A stretch of DNA of 64,000 nt from Streptomyces hyderabadensis (lineage in GTDB: Bacteria > Actinomycetota > Actinomycetes > Streptomycetales > Streptomycetaceae), in the NCBI RefSeq assembly GCF_020404845.1, contig NZ_JAIOJZ010000006.1:124001-188000 (forward strand), read 5' to 3'. Numbering within the stretch: the first letter of the stretch is position 1; each line of letters starts with the position of its first letter. Position numbers and translations under genes: made by a program. This document shows positions 43,956 to 54,609 of this stretch, piece by piece. Under the pieces are notes generated by a model. It made no database searches. It was not told where the DNA came from and saw only the letters and a list, made by a program, of their open reading frames with translations.

Positions 43956-44928
43956 TCAGGAGCCCTACGAGCCCGAACGCGCCATCGCCGGCACCGGCAT
44001 GGGCGGCACCATGGACCTCGGCGCCAGCGAGGCGGTCACGCTGGAGCAGCCGCCGGGACCGGACGGGGCCGACCCGCGCGACAAGCCCCGCAGCCTGTGG
44101 TCCGACGCCTGGCACGACCTGCGCCGCAACCCCGTCTTCATCATCTCGGCGCTGGTGATCCTCTTCCTGATCGTCATCTCCCTGTGGCCGTCCCTGATCG
44201 CCTCCGGCAGCCCCCTCAAGTGCGACCTGGCCAAGGCCCAGGAGGGCTCCCAGGCCGGTCACCCCTTCGGCTTCAACGGCCAGGGCTGCGACGTCTACAC
44301 CCGGACCGTCTACGGCGCCCGCACCTCGGTCGCGGTCGGCATCCTGGCCACGCTCGGCGTCGCCGTCCTCGGCAGCGTGCTCGGCGGGCTCGCCGGGTTC
44401 TTCGGCGGCGCGGGGGACGCGATCCTGTCCCGGATCACCGACGTCTTCTTCGCCATCCCGGTCGTCCTGGGCGGCCTCGTGCTGCTCTCCGTCATCACCA
44501 GCAACACCATCTGGCCGGTCATCGGCTTCATCGTGCTGCTCGGCTGGCCGCAGATCTCCCGCATCGCCCGCGGCTCCGTCATCACCGCCAAGCAGAACGA
44601 CTACGTCCAGGCGGCCCGCGCACTGGGCGCCTCCAACTCCCGGCTGCTGCTGCGGCACATCGCGCCCAACGCCGTCGCCCCGGTCATCGTCGTGGCGACC
44701 ATCGCGCTCGGCACCTACATCTCCCTGGAGGCGACCCTGTCCTTCCTCGGCGTCGGCCTGAAACCGCCCAGCGTCTCCTGGGGCATCGACATCTCCTCCG
44801 CCGCCCCCTACGTGCGCAACGCCCCGCACGCGCTGCTGTGGCCGTCCGGTGCGCTCGCCATCACCGTCCTCGCGTTCATCATGCTCGGCGACGCGGTGCG
44901 CGACGCCCTCGACCCGAAGCTGAGGTGA
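43948..44928 (+). CDS. Oligopeptide ABC transporter permease (OppC type)
   Basis: This is a 326-residue permease. A cytoplasmic N-terminus of about 60 residues (acidic, with GMGGTMDLGASEA) precedes the first helix (VFIISALVILFLIVISLWPSL). The EAA loop is NDYVQAARALGASNSRLLLR. Its ATG overlaps the OppB-type gene by 8 bases. It completes the channel of the second peptide importer. Confidence 0.94.
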   Translation: MPDQEPYEPERAIAGTGMGGTMDLGASEAVTLEQPPGPDGADPRDKPRSLWSDAWHDLRRNPVFIISALVILFLIVISLWPSLIASGSPLKCDLAKAQEGSQAGHPFGFNGQGCDVYTRTVYGARTSVAVGILATLGVAVLGSVLGGLAGFFGGAGDAILSRITDVFFAIPVVLGGLVLLSVITSNTIWPVIGFIVLLGWPQISRIARGSVITAKQNDYVQAARALGASNSRLLLRHIAPNAVAPVIVVATIALGTYISLEATLSFLGVGLKPPSVSWGIDISSAAPYVRNAPHALLWPSGALAITVLAFIMLGDAVRDALDPKLR

Positions 44929-44936
44929 GCCGCCGC

Positions 44937-45912
<976 letters not shown>

Positions 45913-45920
<8 letters not shown>

Positions 45921-46995
45921 GACCACGGAGCCCATCCTCGAAGTCCGCGGCCTGGTCAAGCACTACCCGCTGACCTCCGGCATCCTCTTCAAGAAGCAGG
46001 TCGGCGCGGTCAAGGCCGTCGACGGCGTGGACTTCGAACTGGCCCGCGGCGAAACCCTCGGCATCGTCGGCGAGTCCGGCTGCGGCAAGTCCACGGTCGC
46101 CAAGATGCTGGTCAACCTGGAGAAGCCGACGGCGGGGGAGATCCGCTACAAGGGCGAGGACATCACCCGGCTGTCCGGCAAGGCCCTGAAGGCCGTGCGC
46201 CGCAACATCCAGATGGTCTTCCAGGACCCCTACACCTCCCTCAACCCCCGCATGACCGTCGGCGACATCATCGGCGAGGCCTATGACATCCACCCCGAGG
46301 TGGCCCCGAAGGGCGACCGGCGCCGGCGGGTGCAGCAACTGCTGGACGTGGTCGGCCTGAACCCGGAGTACATCAACCGCTACCCGCACCAGTTCTCCGG
46401 CGGCCAGCGCCAGCGCATCGGCATCGCGCGGGGTCTGGCGCTGCGCCCCGAGATCATCGTGGCCGACGAACCGGTCTCCGCCCTCGACGTCTCCGTGCAG
46501 GCCCAGGTGATCAACCTGATGGGCCGCCTCCAGGACGAGTTCGACCTGTCGTACATCTTCATCGCCCACGACCTGTCGATCGTCCGGCACATCTCCGACC
46601 GGGTCGGCGTGATGTACCTGGGCCGCATCGTGGAGACCGGCCGGGACGCGGAGATCTACGACCACCCCACGCACCCCTACACCCAGGCGCTGCTGTCCGC
46701 CGTGCCGGTGCCCGACCCTCAGGCCCGGGAGCACCGCGAGCGGATCATCCTGGCCGGCGACGTCCCGTCCCCGACGAACATCCCCTCCGGCTGCCGCTTC
46801 CGCACCCGCTGCTGGAAGGCGCGGGAGCGCTGCGCGCTGGAGGTGCCGGCGCTGGCCGTCCCCGCCGAGTTCCGCTCGGTCTCCGGGCCCGCCGCGCACG
46901 ACTCCGCCTGCCACTTCGCGGAGGAGAAGCAGGTGGTGCCGCCGGAGGGGGAGGGCGAGGGGGAGAGCGGGGGCGGGGGCAGCGGGCCGGGGTGA
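45913..46995 (+). CDS. Oligopeptide ABC transporter ATPase (OppF type)
   Basis: This is a 360-residue ATPase. Walker A is [13 protein letters not shown], the signature [14 protein letters not shown], Walker [13 protein letters not shown], the switch FIAHDLS, and the extension [15 protein letters not shown]. It ends in a Glu/Gly-rich tail (about 20 residues) that is probably disordered. It is the last gene of the second importer, overlapping the OppD-type gene by 8 bases. No convincing terminator was seen in 46996-47127 before the convergent S9 peptidase gene. Confidence 0.94.
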
Positions 46996-47127
46996 CATGA
47001 GCCCCGGCCCGCTTACGGCACCCGCACGGCCGTACGCGGATCAGCCTCGCGCGCCCGTGTGTCGCGGCGGCGTCGGTGAAGTTACCCGCGTGTCAAAGGC
47101 GTTGGCGTACGGGTGACGCGGCAGACG

Positions 47128-49251
47128 TCAGGCCGGAGCGGGCAGGGACCGCTTGAGGAAGTCCACCTGGAGCCGCAGCAGGTTCTCTGCGACCGACTCC
47201 TGCGGCGTCATGTGCGTGACACCGGACAGGGGCAGCACCTCGTGCGGCCGGCCGGCCGCCAGCAGGGCCGAGGACAGCCGCAGCGAGTGCGCGACCACCA
47301 CGTTGTCGTCCGCGAGGCCGTGGATGACCATCATGGGCCGGTGCGGCTCGGCGGCGTCGACCAGTCCGGCGTCGTCGATCACCGAGTTGCGGCGGTAGAC
47401 CTCCGGCTGTTCGCCGGGGTCGCCGAGGTAGCGCTCCTGGTAGTGGGTGTCGTAGAGCCTGAGGTCGGTGACCGGGGCGCCCACGACGGCGGCGTGGAAG
47501 ACGTCCGGCCGGCGCAGCGCGGCCAGCGCCGCCAGGTAGCCGCCGAAGGACCAGCCCCGGATGGCGACGCGGCCCAGGTCCAGCGGGAAGTCGGCGGCGA
47601 GGGCGTGCAGCGTGTCCACCTGGTCCTGGAGCACGACGGCGGCTACGTCGTCCTTGACGGCCTTCTCCCAGGCGGGGGAGCGTCCCGGGGTGCCCCGCCC
47701 GTCGGCGACGACCACCGCGAAGCCCTGGTCGGCGAACCACTGCGAGGTGAGGTGGGCGTTGTGCGCGGCGACGACACGCTGGCCGTGCGGGCCACCGTAG
47801 GGGTCCAGGAGGACGGGGAGGGGGGTGTCACCGTGGTAGTCCGTTGGCATAAGCACGGCGCACGGGACACGTCGTGCGCCCCCCTGGGTGAGGGTCACGC
47901 GCGGGGACAAACCGGGGTCTTCCGCATACGAGGCAATGGTCGCCAGGGTCTTCCCGTCCCGCAGCACCCGGACGCGGGCGCCCGGCCGGTCCAGCGTCGC
48001 GGAGACGAGCACGGTCACGCCGCCCGCGCGGACCGCCGAGTGCACGCCGGGCTCCTGGGACAGGCGCTCCACGCCGAGTTCGTTCACCCGGTAGACGTGC
48101 ACCTCGCCGGTCTCCGCCTCGGCCGCGTCCTCGCCCGCCGAGGCGGAGACCAGCACGTCGTCGGCCCCCACGTCCAGCACCGCCCGCAGATGCAACTGGG
48201 CGCCGGTGAGCGGCCGTTCACCCACCGCGAGCACCCGCGCCCCGCCCTCGTCGGCGATCCGTACGAGCCGGCCCGAGGGGCTCCAGCAGGGCACCCCGGG
48301 GAAGAGTTCCAGCCAAATTGGATCTTCGTCGGCGTGCACCATCCGGGTCGCCCCGGACTCGGTGTCCACCGCCAGGTACAGCTGGCTGCGCTGGTCGCGC
48401 GCCTGTACGAGGAGCAGCGGTGCACCCGCCGCTGACCAGTGCACTCGCGCCAGATACGGATACCGCGCCCGGTCCCAGAGGACCTCCGTGCGCCCCCCGT
48501 CGAGGCCGACGAGGAACAGCCGTACGTCCGCGTTGGGGGTGCCGGCCGCCGGGTACGGGACGTGTTGTGGATCACGTCCGGGGTGGGCCGGGTCGGAGAT
48601 CCACCAGCGCTGCACCGGCGTGTCGTCCACGCGGGCCACCAGCAGCCGGTCCGACTCCGGGCCCCACCAGAAGCCCCGGCTGCGAGCCATCTCCTCGGCC
48701 GCCACGAACTCGGCGAGCCCGTACGTGACGCCCTCGCCGTCCGGCTCGGCCAGCGCCCTGTCCCCGTCGCCCTCGGCGCCCACGACGCGCAGGGCGCCCC
48801 GGGCGACGTACGCGACGTGCCGGCCGTCGGGGGAGGGGCGCGGGTCGATCACCGGCCCGGGGGCGGACAGTTCGCGCGCCGTGCCGACCCGCAGCTCGGC
48901 CGTGAAGAGCCGCCCCGACAGGGCGAAGGCGGCCAGCTCGACCGCCGAGTCGGTGGCGTAGCCGACGATCCCGGCGCCGCCCTCGCGGCTGCGTTCGCGC
49001 CGGGCCCGTTCCTCGGGCGACAGGCGCTCCTCGGCGCCGCCCAGCAGGGCGCGAGGGTCGGCGGCGACGCGCTCCCCGCCCTCCTCGACGTCCAGGACCC
49101 ACAGGGAGTTCGCCCGGTCCGTACCGGTACCGGAGCGCAGGAAGGCGACCCGTGAACCATCGGGTGCCACGGTGAACGAACGCGGCGCGCCGAGCGTGAA
49201 CCGCTGGGTGCGGGCGTGCCGTTTGGGGAAGGAGTCGGACTCGGTCGTCAT
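47128..49251 (-). CDS. S9-family (DPP IV-like) prolyl oligopeptidase
   Basis: This is a 707-residue protein. The first 440 residues form a DPP IV-type beta-propeller (FTVAPDGSRVAFLRSG, SPDGRHVAYVARG, FWWGPESDRLLVARVDD, PCWSPSGRLVRIADEGG). The rest is an alpha/beta hydrolase with the nucleophile elbow RGWSFGGYLAA, a Pro-specific HGLADDNVVV (Asp) and SGVTHM (His). It should release X-Pro dipeptides or short peptides in the cytoplasm, as no signal peptide is seen, which fits processing of peptides imported by the neighbouring transporters. ATG 49251 lacks a ribosome site; a CAATAT 9 bases upstream suggests a nearly leaderless transcript. It is convergent with the second opp operon. Confidence 0.92.
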   Translation of the reverse strand: MTTESDSFPKRHARTQRFTLGAPRSFTVAPDGSRVAFLRSGTGTDRANSLWVLDVEEGGERVAADPRALLGGAEERLSPEERARRERSREGGAGIVGYATDSAVELAAFALSGRLFTAELRVGTARELSAPGPVIDPRPSPDGRHVAYVARGALRVVGAEGDGDRALAEPDGEGVTYGLAEFVAAEEMARSRGFWWGPESDRLLVARVDDTPVQRWWISDPAHPGRDPQHVPYPAAGTPNADVRLFLVGLDGGRTEVLWDRARYPYLARVHWSAAGAPLLLVQARDQRSQLYLAVDTESGATRMVHADEDPIWLELFPGVPCWSPSGRLVRIADEGGARVLAVGERPLTGAQLHLRAVLDVGADDVLVSASAGEDAAEAETGEVHVYRVNELGVERLSQEPGVHSAVRAGGVTVLVSATLDRPGARVRVLRDGKTLATIASYAEDPGLSPRVTLTQGGARRVPCAVLMPTDYHGDTPLPVLLDPYGGPHGQRVVAAHNAHLTSQWFADQGFAVVVADGRGTPGRSPAWEKAVKDDVAAVVLQDQVDTLHALAADFPLDLGRVAIRGWSFGGYLAALAALRRPDVFHAAVVGAPVTDLRLYDTHYQERYLGDPGEQPEVYRRNSVIDDAGLVDAAEPHRPMMVIHGLADDNVVVAHSLRLSSALLAAGRPHEVLPLSGVTHMTPQESVAENLLRLQVDFLKRSLPAPA

Positions 49252-49326
49252 GCCTTGACCATATTGGCCATGCGCCCCCTTGTGCGGCCGTGCGCCGAGA
49301 GATGCGCGCGCACGGATAGTTATGAT

Positions 49327-49341
49327 CACTAGCGCATAGTG
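49327..49341. promoter_or_regulatory. CACTA-N5-TAGTG palindrome
   Basis: CACTAGCGCATAGTG lies in the AT-rich divergent region (49252-49449) between the S9 peptidase and the small membrane protein, followed by GGGTATC. It is a candidate operator for an unidentified regulator. Confidence 0.35.
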
Positions 49342-49449
49342 GGTATCAACCAGGTGCCCGCCGCGTGGATTTATCTGCCCCAAGCTTTGACCGCGACCGA
49401 CCCCCCGACCGACCCCCCATGTCCCTGGGCCCATTGGAGGTGAGCCGCC

Positions 49450-49644
49450 GTGGCACTCTCGATTTCGGCGGTTGTGCTGCTGGCGATCATCGTCTTCCTG
49501 CTGGTCAAGAAGTCAGGCTTGAAGGCCGGGCATGCGGTCGTGTGCATGCTCCTCGGCTTCTACCTGGCCTCCTCGACGATCGCCCCCACGATCAGCGAGC
49601 TGACGACCAACATCGCCGGGATGATCGGGAGCATCAACTTCTGA
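49450..49644 (+). CDS. Small conserved membrane protein
   Basis: This is a 64-residue protein with two hydrophobic helices (ISAVVLLAIIVFLLV and AGHAVVCMLLGFYLA) joined by KKSGLKAG, then TIAPTISELTTNIAGMIGSI. I recall it as a conserved streptomycete small membrane protein; no function is known. GTG 49450 has GGAGGTGAG 6-7 bases upstream, a strong ribosome site, suggesting abundant synthesis. It is divergent from the S9 peptidase and 85 bases upstream of mshB. Confidence 0.8.
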   Translation: MALSISAVVLLAIIVFLLVKKSGLKAGHAVVCMLLGFYLASSTIAPTISELTTNIAGMIGSINF

Positions 49645-49717
49645 CACCGGTGCACCGCCTCCCGGGGACGACCGCCGTGGACGGCTCCCGCGTTGCGGCA
49701 ACGACCCCGCGGCCTCA

Positions 49718-49723
49718 TAGGGT
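49718..49723 (+). promoter_or_regulatory. -10 element TAGGGT of leaderless mshB
   Basis: TAGGGT ends 6 bases before ATG 49730, with TTGCGG at 49693-49698 as a -35 (19-base spacer). No ribosome site lies between. Confidence 0.6.
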
Positions 49724-49729
49724 GGCCCC

Positions 49730-50593
49730 ATGACGGAACTCCCCGGCCGGCGTCTGCTGCTGGTGCACGCGCACCCGGACGACGAGTCGATCAACAACGG
49801 CGTCACCATGGCCCGGTACGCGGCCGAGGGTGCGCACGTGACGCTGGTGACCTGCACCCTCGGCGAGCGGGGCGAGGTCATTCCGCCCGCGCTCGCCCAC
49901 CTGTCCGGAGCCGCGCTCGGCGGGCACCGCAGGGGGGAGCTGGCGGCCGCGATGCGCGCGCTCGGCGTCGAGGACTTCCGGCTGCTCGGCGGGCCCGGGC
50001 GGTACGCCGACTCCGGGATGATGGGGCTGTCCGACAACGACGACCCCGGCTGCCTGTGGCAGGCGGACGTCGACGCGGCCGCGGCCCTGCTCGTCGACGT
50101 GATCCGCGAGGTGCGCCCGCAGGTGCTCGTCACCTATGACCCGAACGGCGGCTACGGACACCCCGACCACATCCAGGCCCACCGCATCGCCATGCGGGCG
50201 GTGGAGCTGGCGGCCGAGGCCGGGTGCCCCGTCGCCAAGGTCTACTGGAACCGCGTGCCGCGCTCCCGCGTGGAGGACGCCTTCGCCCGGCTCCGGGACG
50301 ACCTGCCCGGCCTGCCGCTCGAGAAGGCGGCCGGCGTCGAGGACGTACCGGGCGTCGTCGACGACGAGCGGATCACCACCGAGATTCACGGTGAGGGCAC
50401 CCCGTACGCCGCCGCCAAGGCCGCCGCGATGCGCGCGCACGCCACCCAGATCACGGTCGCCGAGCCGTACTTCGTCCTCTCCAACGACCTGGCCCAGCCC
50501 CTCCTGACCACCGAGCACTACGAACTGGTGCGCGGCGAGCGGGGCGGCGGCGAGGGACGCGAGAGCGACCTGTTCGCCGGGATCGCGTCATGA
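49730..50593 (+). CDS. mshB: N-acetyl-GlcN-Ins deacetylase MshB (mycothiol biosynthesis)
   Basis: This is a 287-residue zinc deacetylase of the LmbE/PIG-L family. The motif [13 protein letters not shown] (His-Pro-Asp-Asp) and the distal [14 protein letters not shown] provide the metal ligands and catalytic Asp; TCTLGERGE is also MshB-like. It removes the acetyl group from N-acetylglucosaminyl-inositol, the second step towards mycothiol, the actinobacterial thiol buffer. The ATG follows a TAGGGT -10 at leaderless spacing. It overlaps the DUF6113 gene by four bases (ATGA). Confidence 0.93.
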   Translation: MTELPGRRLLLVHAHPDDESINNGVTMARYAAEGAHVTLVTCTLGERGEVIPPALAHLSGAALGGHRRGELAAAMRALGVEDFRLLGGPGRYADSGMMGLSDNDDPGCLWQADVDAAAALLVDVIREVRPQVLVTYDPNGGYGHPDHIQAHRIAMRAVELAAEAGCPVAKVYWNRVPRSRVEDAFARLRDDLPGLPLEKAAGVEDVPGVVDDERITTEIHGEGTPYAAAKAAAMRAHATQITVAEPYFVLSNDLAQPLLTTEHYELVRGERGGGEGRESDLFAGIAS

Positions 50594-51012
50594 CCGGCCG
50601 CAACGAACCGGCGAGCTCCGCACTGGCCCAGCCGCTGCGCCCGCCCTCGCCCGGACGGGCCGCCCTGTACGTGGGGCTCTTCGTGCTCGGGGCCGTCCTG
50701 GGCGTGGCGGGCGCGCTGGTGCAGCCGGCCTGGTTCCCCGGCGGGCTGCTGCTCGCGCTGGCCGCCGAGGCGGGGCTGTGCCTCGGGGCGGGCCGTGCCG
50801 TGGGGCGCCGCGGCGGGGCCGTCGCGCCCGCCCTCGGCTGGGCGCTCGCCGTGGTGCTGCTCACCACCAGCCGGCCGGAGGGCGACTTCCTCTTCGCCGC
50901 GGGCGCCGGCTCCTATCTCTTCCTGCTCGGCGGGATCGCCGTCGCTGTGATCTGCGCCACCCTCGCGCCGGTGCGGCAACCGGACGGCGGCTCCGCCCGA
51001 CTTCGCAAGTGA
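50590..51012 (+). CDS. DUF6113-like membrane protein
   Basis: This is a 140-residue protein with four hydrophobic helices ([73 protein letters not shown]). The helices match what I recall as DUF6113, usually found beside mshB in streptomycetes. The ATG overlaps the mshB stop. A link to mycothiol metabolism is suggested only by this coupling. No soluble domain or catalytic motif is present. Confidence 0.8.
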   Translation: MTGRNEPASSALAQPLRPPSPGRAALYVGLFVLGAVLGVAGALVQPAWFPGGLLLALAAEAGLCLGAGRAVGRRGGAVAPALGWALAVVLLTTSRPEGDFLFAAGAGSYLFLLGGIAVAVICATLAPVRQPDGGSARLRK

Positions 51013-51167
51013 CGTACCGCTTCGCCGTGCCGCGGGCGTGCGAGTCCCGTGTGGGTTTCCCCGGCGGTCACGGGATACGCGCGAGAAGTGGCCAGTATGG
51101 TGGTGCGCGCCGCCGAGCCGCCCGCTGAAGGCGTGACGGGCGGCGGAGCCAACCGGGAGAACCTGCC

Positions 51168-53522
51168 TTGAGTCGTGAAACTGACAGTTCGTCCTCCGGG
51201 CCCCACGGGCGCGGCGGAGCCGCATACCCGTCGGGCACCCCGCCCTACGGGACACCCACGGCTTCCGACGCCGGTGCGGACGCGGGCCGTTCGGCCGCGC
51301 GACCGGAGGAGCGCAAGACCGAGACGACGCTGACCACCCGGATCCGGATCAACATCCCCGGGTCGCGGCCCATTCCGCCGGTCGTCGTGCGCAAGCCCGT
51401 CGCGGAGGGCGCGGACGGCGCGGAGGGCGCCGACGACACGGAGACGACGGGCCGGCGGCCCGCGCCGGCACCGAGCGCCGCCGCACCCGCGGCCGCCGCC
51501 CCCGAGGCTCCCGCCGAGGCCGCCCAGCCCGCCGAGGAGAAGCCGACCAGCGACTGGTTCGCGCCACGCAAGTCGGGCGCGGGCAAGGGCACTCCGGGTG
51601 GCGGCTCCACCAACGGTGCCGGTCTGCCGGGCGGTTCGGGCCCGGCCGCCGGAGGCCCGGGGGCAGCGGGCCCGGGCCCCGCGGGCGCGGGTGCCTCGGG
51701 TGCCGGTGCGCGGCCGGGCGGCGGGAGTGGCCGTCCCGGTGGTGTCGTCGGCTCCATGAGCGCACCCGGCGGCTCCCGGCCCGGCTCCGCGGGCGGCGCC
51801 GCCCGCTCCGGTGCGACCGGCGGACCCGTGGCGCCCGGCCACGGTGGCGGCACCGGTTCCTTCGACGTGACCGAGGCGCTGGCCGCCGGTCCGCTGGGCG
51901 GCAACGGCAACGGGAACAGCGCAGGCAACGGCGCAGGCAACAGCAGCAGCAACGGCACCCGGCCCGGTGCCGACGCCGGTACCGGACCGCGCCGCGACGA
52001 CCTGCCGTACTTCGCGGGGGAGGGGCAGACCGCCCCGGGCCCCGGTGCCCCCGGCGAGCAGCACAACGGCCTGAACGGGCAGTCCCCGTACGGCACCGGG
52101 CCCCAGGGCCCCGCGGGACCGACGAGCGGCCCCGCCACCGGCGACAGCCGGCTGTCGCCGCCCCCGGTCGGCGACCTCGGCGACCTGGGGATGCCCGCGG
52201 GACCCGGAGCGCCGGGCGGGCCGCGCGAGACCGCGCCGAACGGCCTGCGCGGACCGGGAGGACCCGGCGCCCCGGGCGGCCCCGGCAGGCCCGCGGGCCC
52301 CGGTCCCGGCGCGGGCCCGGACGCCGGCCGGCCCGGCCCCGGCGGCGGGCTCAGCGACGACACCGCGATCCTGACCCCGCAGCGGCCGGTCCCCCCCGGC
52401 GCGGGCAACCCGGACAACGTCTCCGGCAACACCGTGACCAGCGGCATCCCCGTCGTACCGGGCGAGCGCACCGCACCGTTCCCGCCCGCCACCGGCGACC
52501 GGCCGCTGCCGCACACGCCGCCCAAGCTGCCCGAGCCGGTCTCCGCGCCCCCGGCGAGCCCCGCCAAGCCCGCCAAGAAGAAGGGGCGCGGGAAGCTCCC
52601 GCTGCTCGTCGGCGGTCTGGTCGTCGTCGCCGGTGTCACCTACGGCGCCGGTCTGCTGATGAACCGCTCCGACGTGCCCAAGGGCACCACCGTGCTCGGC
52701 GTCGACATCGGCGGCGGCACCCGCGACGACGCCGTGGAGAAGCTGGACAAGGCCCTGGGCGAGCGTGCGGCCAAGCCGCTCAAGCTCACGGTGGGCGGCG
52801 ACACCGTCACCCTGAAGCCGGACCAGGCGGGTCTCCAGCTCGACACCCAGGCCACGGCCAGCGACGCGGCGACGAGCGACTACAACCCGGTGTCCGTGAT
52901 CGGCTCGCTCTTCGGCCAGAAGCGGGTCGTCGAGCCGGTCATGCCCGTCGACGAGGAGAAGCTGCACGCCGCCCTGGAGAACGCCGCGGGCGGGGCCGGT
53001 TCGGTGACCGAGGGCACCATCAAGTTCGAGTCGGGCAAGGCCGTCCCCGTGTACGGCAAGGCCGGCAAGGGCATAGACGTGGCCAAGTCCGCCGAGGCCG
53101 TGCAGGCCGCGTACCGCGCCCAGGTGGAGACCGGCACCGCCACCGCGGTGAACGTGCCGACGACCACCAAGGAGCCCACGGTCTCCAAGGCCGAGGTCGA
53201 CCGGATGCTGAAGGAGTTCGCCGAGCCGGCCATGTCGGACCGCGTGACCGTGCAGACGGACCCGGCCCACTCCATCCCGATGAGCCCCGAGAAGTCGCTG
53301 TGGAAGTTCCTCCGGGTCACGGCCGTCGACGGCAAGCTCGTCGACAAGCCCGACCTGAACGCCCTCAAGGAGCTGTACGGCCAGACCTTCGACGGAGTGC
53401 TCATCACCCGGGCCAACGGTGAGAAGACCGCCGTCACCCCGCAGGACGTCTACGGCGCCATGCGCCAGGCACTGAAGAGCAAGACCGACCGGGTGGCCGT
53501 CATCGACACCGACCCCAGCTGA
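51168..53522 (+). CDS. Collagen-like, VanW/YoaR-type cell-wall membrane protein
   Basis: This is a 784-residue type II membrane protein. Residues 1-475 are cytoplasmic and disordered: a basic/Thr segment (TRIRINIPGSRPIPPVVVRK), an Ala/Pro/Glu tract, then about 300 residues rich in Gly-X-Pro triplets. A single helix (PLLLVGGLV-like, about residues 477-500) follows KPAKKKGRGK. The outside part has duplicated putative peptidoglycan-binding modules (TTVLGVDIGGGTRDDAVEKL, TLKPDQAGLQLD, VPVYGKAGKGIDV) of the YoaR/VanW class, ending without a VanW catalytic-like domain. It probably links wall and cytoplasm. The TTG start at 51168 has GGGAGA 7-9 bases upstream. Confidence 0.82.
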   Translation: MSRETDSSSSGPHGRGGAAYPSGTPPYGTPTASDAGADAGRSAARPEERKTETTLTTRIRINIPGSRPIPPVVVRKPVAEGADGAEGADDTETTGRRPAPAPSAAAPAAAAPEAPAEAAQPAEEKPTSDWFAPRKSGAGKGTPGGGSTNGAGLPGGSGPAAGGPGAAGPGPAGAGASGAGARPGGGSGRPGGVVGSMSAPGGSRPGSAGGAARSGATGGPVAPGHGGGTGSFDVTEALAAGPLGGNGNGNSAGNGAGNSSSNGTRPGADAGTGPRRDDLPYFAGEGQTAPGPGAPGEQHNGLNGQSPYGTGPQGPAGPTSGPATGDSRLSPPPVGDLGDLGMPAGPGAPGGPRETAPNGLRGPGGPGAPGGPGRPAGPGPGAGPDAGRPGPGGGLSDDTAILTPQRPVPPGAGNPDNVSGNTVTSGIPVVPGERTAPFPPATGDRPLPHTPPKLPEPVSAPPASPAKPAKKKGRGKLPLLVGGLVVVAGVTYGAGLLMNRSDVPKGTTVLGVDIGGGTRDDAVEKLDKALGERAAKPLKLTVGGDTVTLKPDQAGLQLDTQATASDAATSDYNPVSVIGSLFGQKRVVEPVMPVDEEKLHAALENAAGGAGSVTEGTIKFESGKAVPVYGKAGKGIDVAKSAEAVQAAYRAQVETGTATAVNVPTTTKEPTVSKAEVDRMLKEFAEPAMSDRVTVQTDPAHSIPMSPEKSLWKFLRVTAVDGKLVDKPDLNALKELYGQTFDGVLITRANGEKTAVTPQDVYGAMRQALKSKTDRVAVIDTDPS

Positions 53523-53535
53523 CCCGGTCACGGCA

Positions 53536-53567
53536 GAGGGGCGCCCGGCACTCGCCGGGCGCCCCTC
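53536..53567 (+). terminator. Terminator of the collagen-like gene
   Basis: A 14-bp perfect stem (53536-53549 with 53554-53567) around the loop ACTC, 14 bases after the stop at 53522. Confidence 0.88.
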
Positions 53568-53591
53568 GCGCCGTACCCGGCCGGGAACCGC

Positions 53592-53605
53592 ATGACATCT
53601 GTCAT
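53592..53605. promoter_or_regulatory. Inverted repeat ATGACA-TC-TGTCAT, probable response-regulator operator
   Basis: A perfect 6-bp dyad 60 bases upstream of the ABC ATPase ATG. It resembles DesR/LiaR-family operators, and a DesR-like regulator is encoded four genes downstream. A CACGAT -10 at 53653-53658 lies 6 bases before the ATG. Confidence 0.6.
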
Positions 53606-53664
53606 CCCGCACCCGGGACCGCCGACACTGCCGGGCGCCCGCCCCCCGCGGCCACGATGGGGCC

Positions 53665-54609
53665 ATGACGAGGACAACGGTGGTCGGCTTCGACCAGGTG
53701 ACCAAGGCGTACGGCGACGTCCGGGCCGTCGACGGGCTGACACTCGCCCTGCACCCCGGGCAGACCGTGGCCCTGCTGGGCCCGAACGGGGCGGGCAAGT
53801 CGACCACGCTCGACCTGCTGCTCGGCCTCAGGCGCCCCGACGCCGGCACCGTGCGGGTGTTCGGCACCGAACCCCGCGAGGCCATCGTCGCCGGACGGGT
53901 CGGTGCCATGCTGCAGAGCGGCGGCCTGATGGACGAGATCACGGTCGCCGAGATCGTCCGGCTGGCCTGCGCGCTGCACCCCAAGGCCCACCCGGTCGCC
54001 GAGGTGCTGGCCCGCGCCGGACTCACCAAGATCGCCGACCGCCGGGTCGACAAGCTCTCCGGCGGCCAGGCCCAGCGGGTCCGATTCGCGCTCGCAACCG
54101 CGGGCGACAGTGACCTGATCGTCCTGGACGAGCCCACCACCGGCATGGACGTGACCGCCCGCCAGGCCTTCTGGGCCACCATGCGCGAGCAGGCCGACCA
54201 GGGCCGCACCGTGCTCTTCGCCACGCACTACCTGGAGGAGGCCGACGCCATCGCCGACCGGGTGATCGTCCTGCACCGGGGCCGGCTGCTGGCCGACGGC
54301 ACCGCCGCCGAGATCAAGGCCAGGGCCGGAGCCCGCCGGATCTCCTTCGAGCTGGACGGCGGCCCGGACGGGACCGTCGACGAGGCGGCGCTGCGCGCGC
54401 TGCCCCACCTGACCTCGCTCACGGTGTCCCCGAGCGGCTCCGCCGCAGGCCCCGGCACGACCGTGCGCATCCAGTCCTCCGACGCCGACGCCACCGCGCA
54501 CGCCCTGTACCGCCTCGGCCTCTACCCCCGCAACCTCGAAGTCGCCGGCCTCGGACTCGAGCAGGCCTTCGTCGCCCTCACCGCCGCCGAGGAGGCCAAG
54601 CAGCCGTGA
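53665..54609 (+). CDS. ABC-2 type exporter ATP-binding protein
   Basis: This is a 314-residue ATPase. Walker A is GPNGAGKSTT (about residues 41-50), the Q loop is MLQSGGLMDE, the signature LSGGQAQRVRFALA, Walker B DLIVLDEPTTGMD, and the switch FATHYLEEA. The C-terminal 80 residues are the regulatory extension of the DrrA/CcmA class. It drives export by the permease encoded next, possibly of lipids or a drug. The promoter is leaderless in form (CACGAT-N6-ATG), with an upstream dyad for the co-encoded response regulator. The stop overlaps the permease start. Confidence 0.92.
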   Translation: MTRTTVVGFDQVTKAYGDVRAVDGLTLALHPGQTVALLGPNGAGKSTTLDLLLGLRRPDAGTVRVFGTEPREAIVAGRVGAMLQSGGLMDEITVAEIVRLACALHPKAHPVAEVLARAGLTKIADRRVDKLSGGQAQRVRFALATAGDSDLIVLDEPTTGMDVTARQAFWATMREQADQGRTVLFATHYLEEADAIADRVIVLHRGRLLADGTAAEIKARAGARRISFELDGGPDGTVDEAALRALPHLTSLTVSPSGSAAGPGTTVRIQSSDADATAHALYRLGLYPRNLEVAGLGLEQAFVALTAAEEAKQP

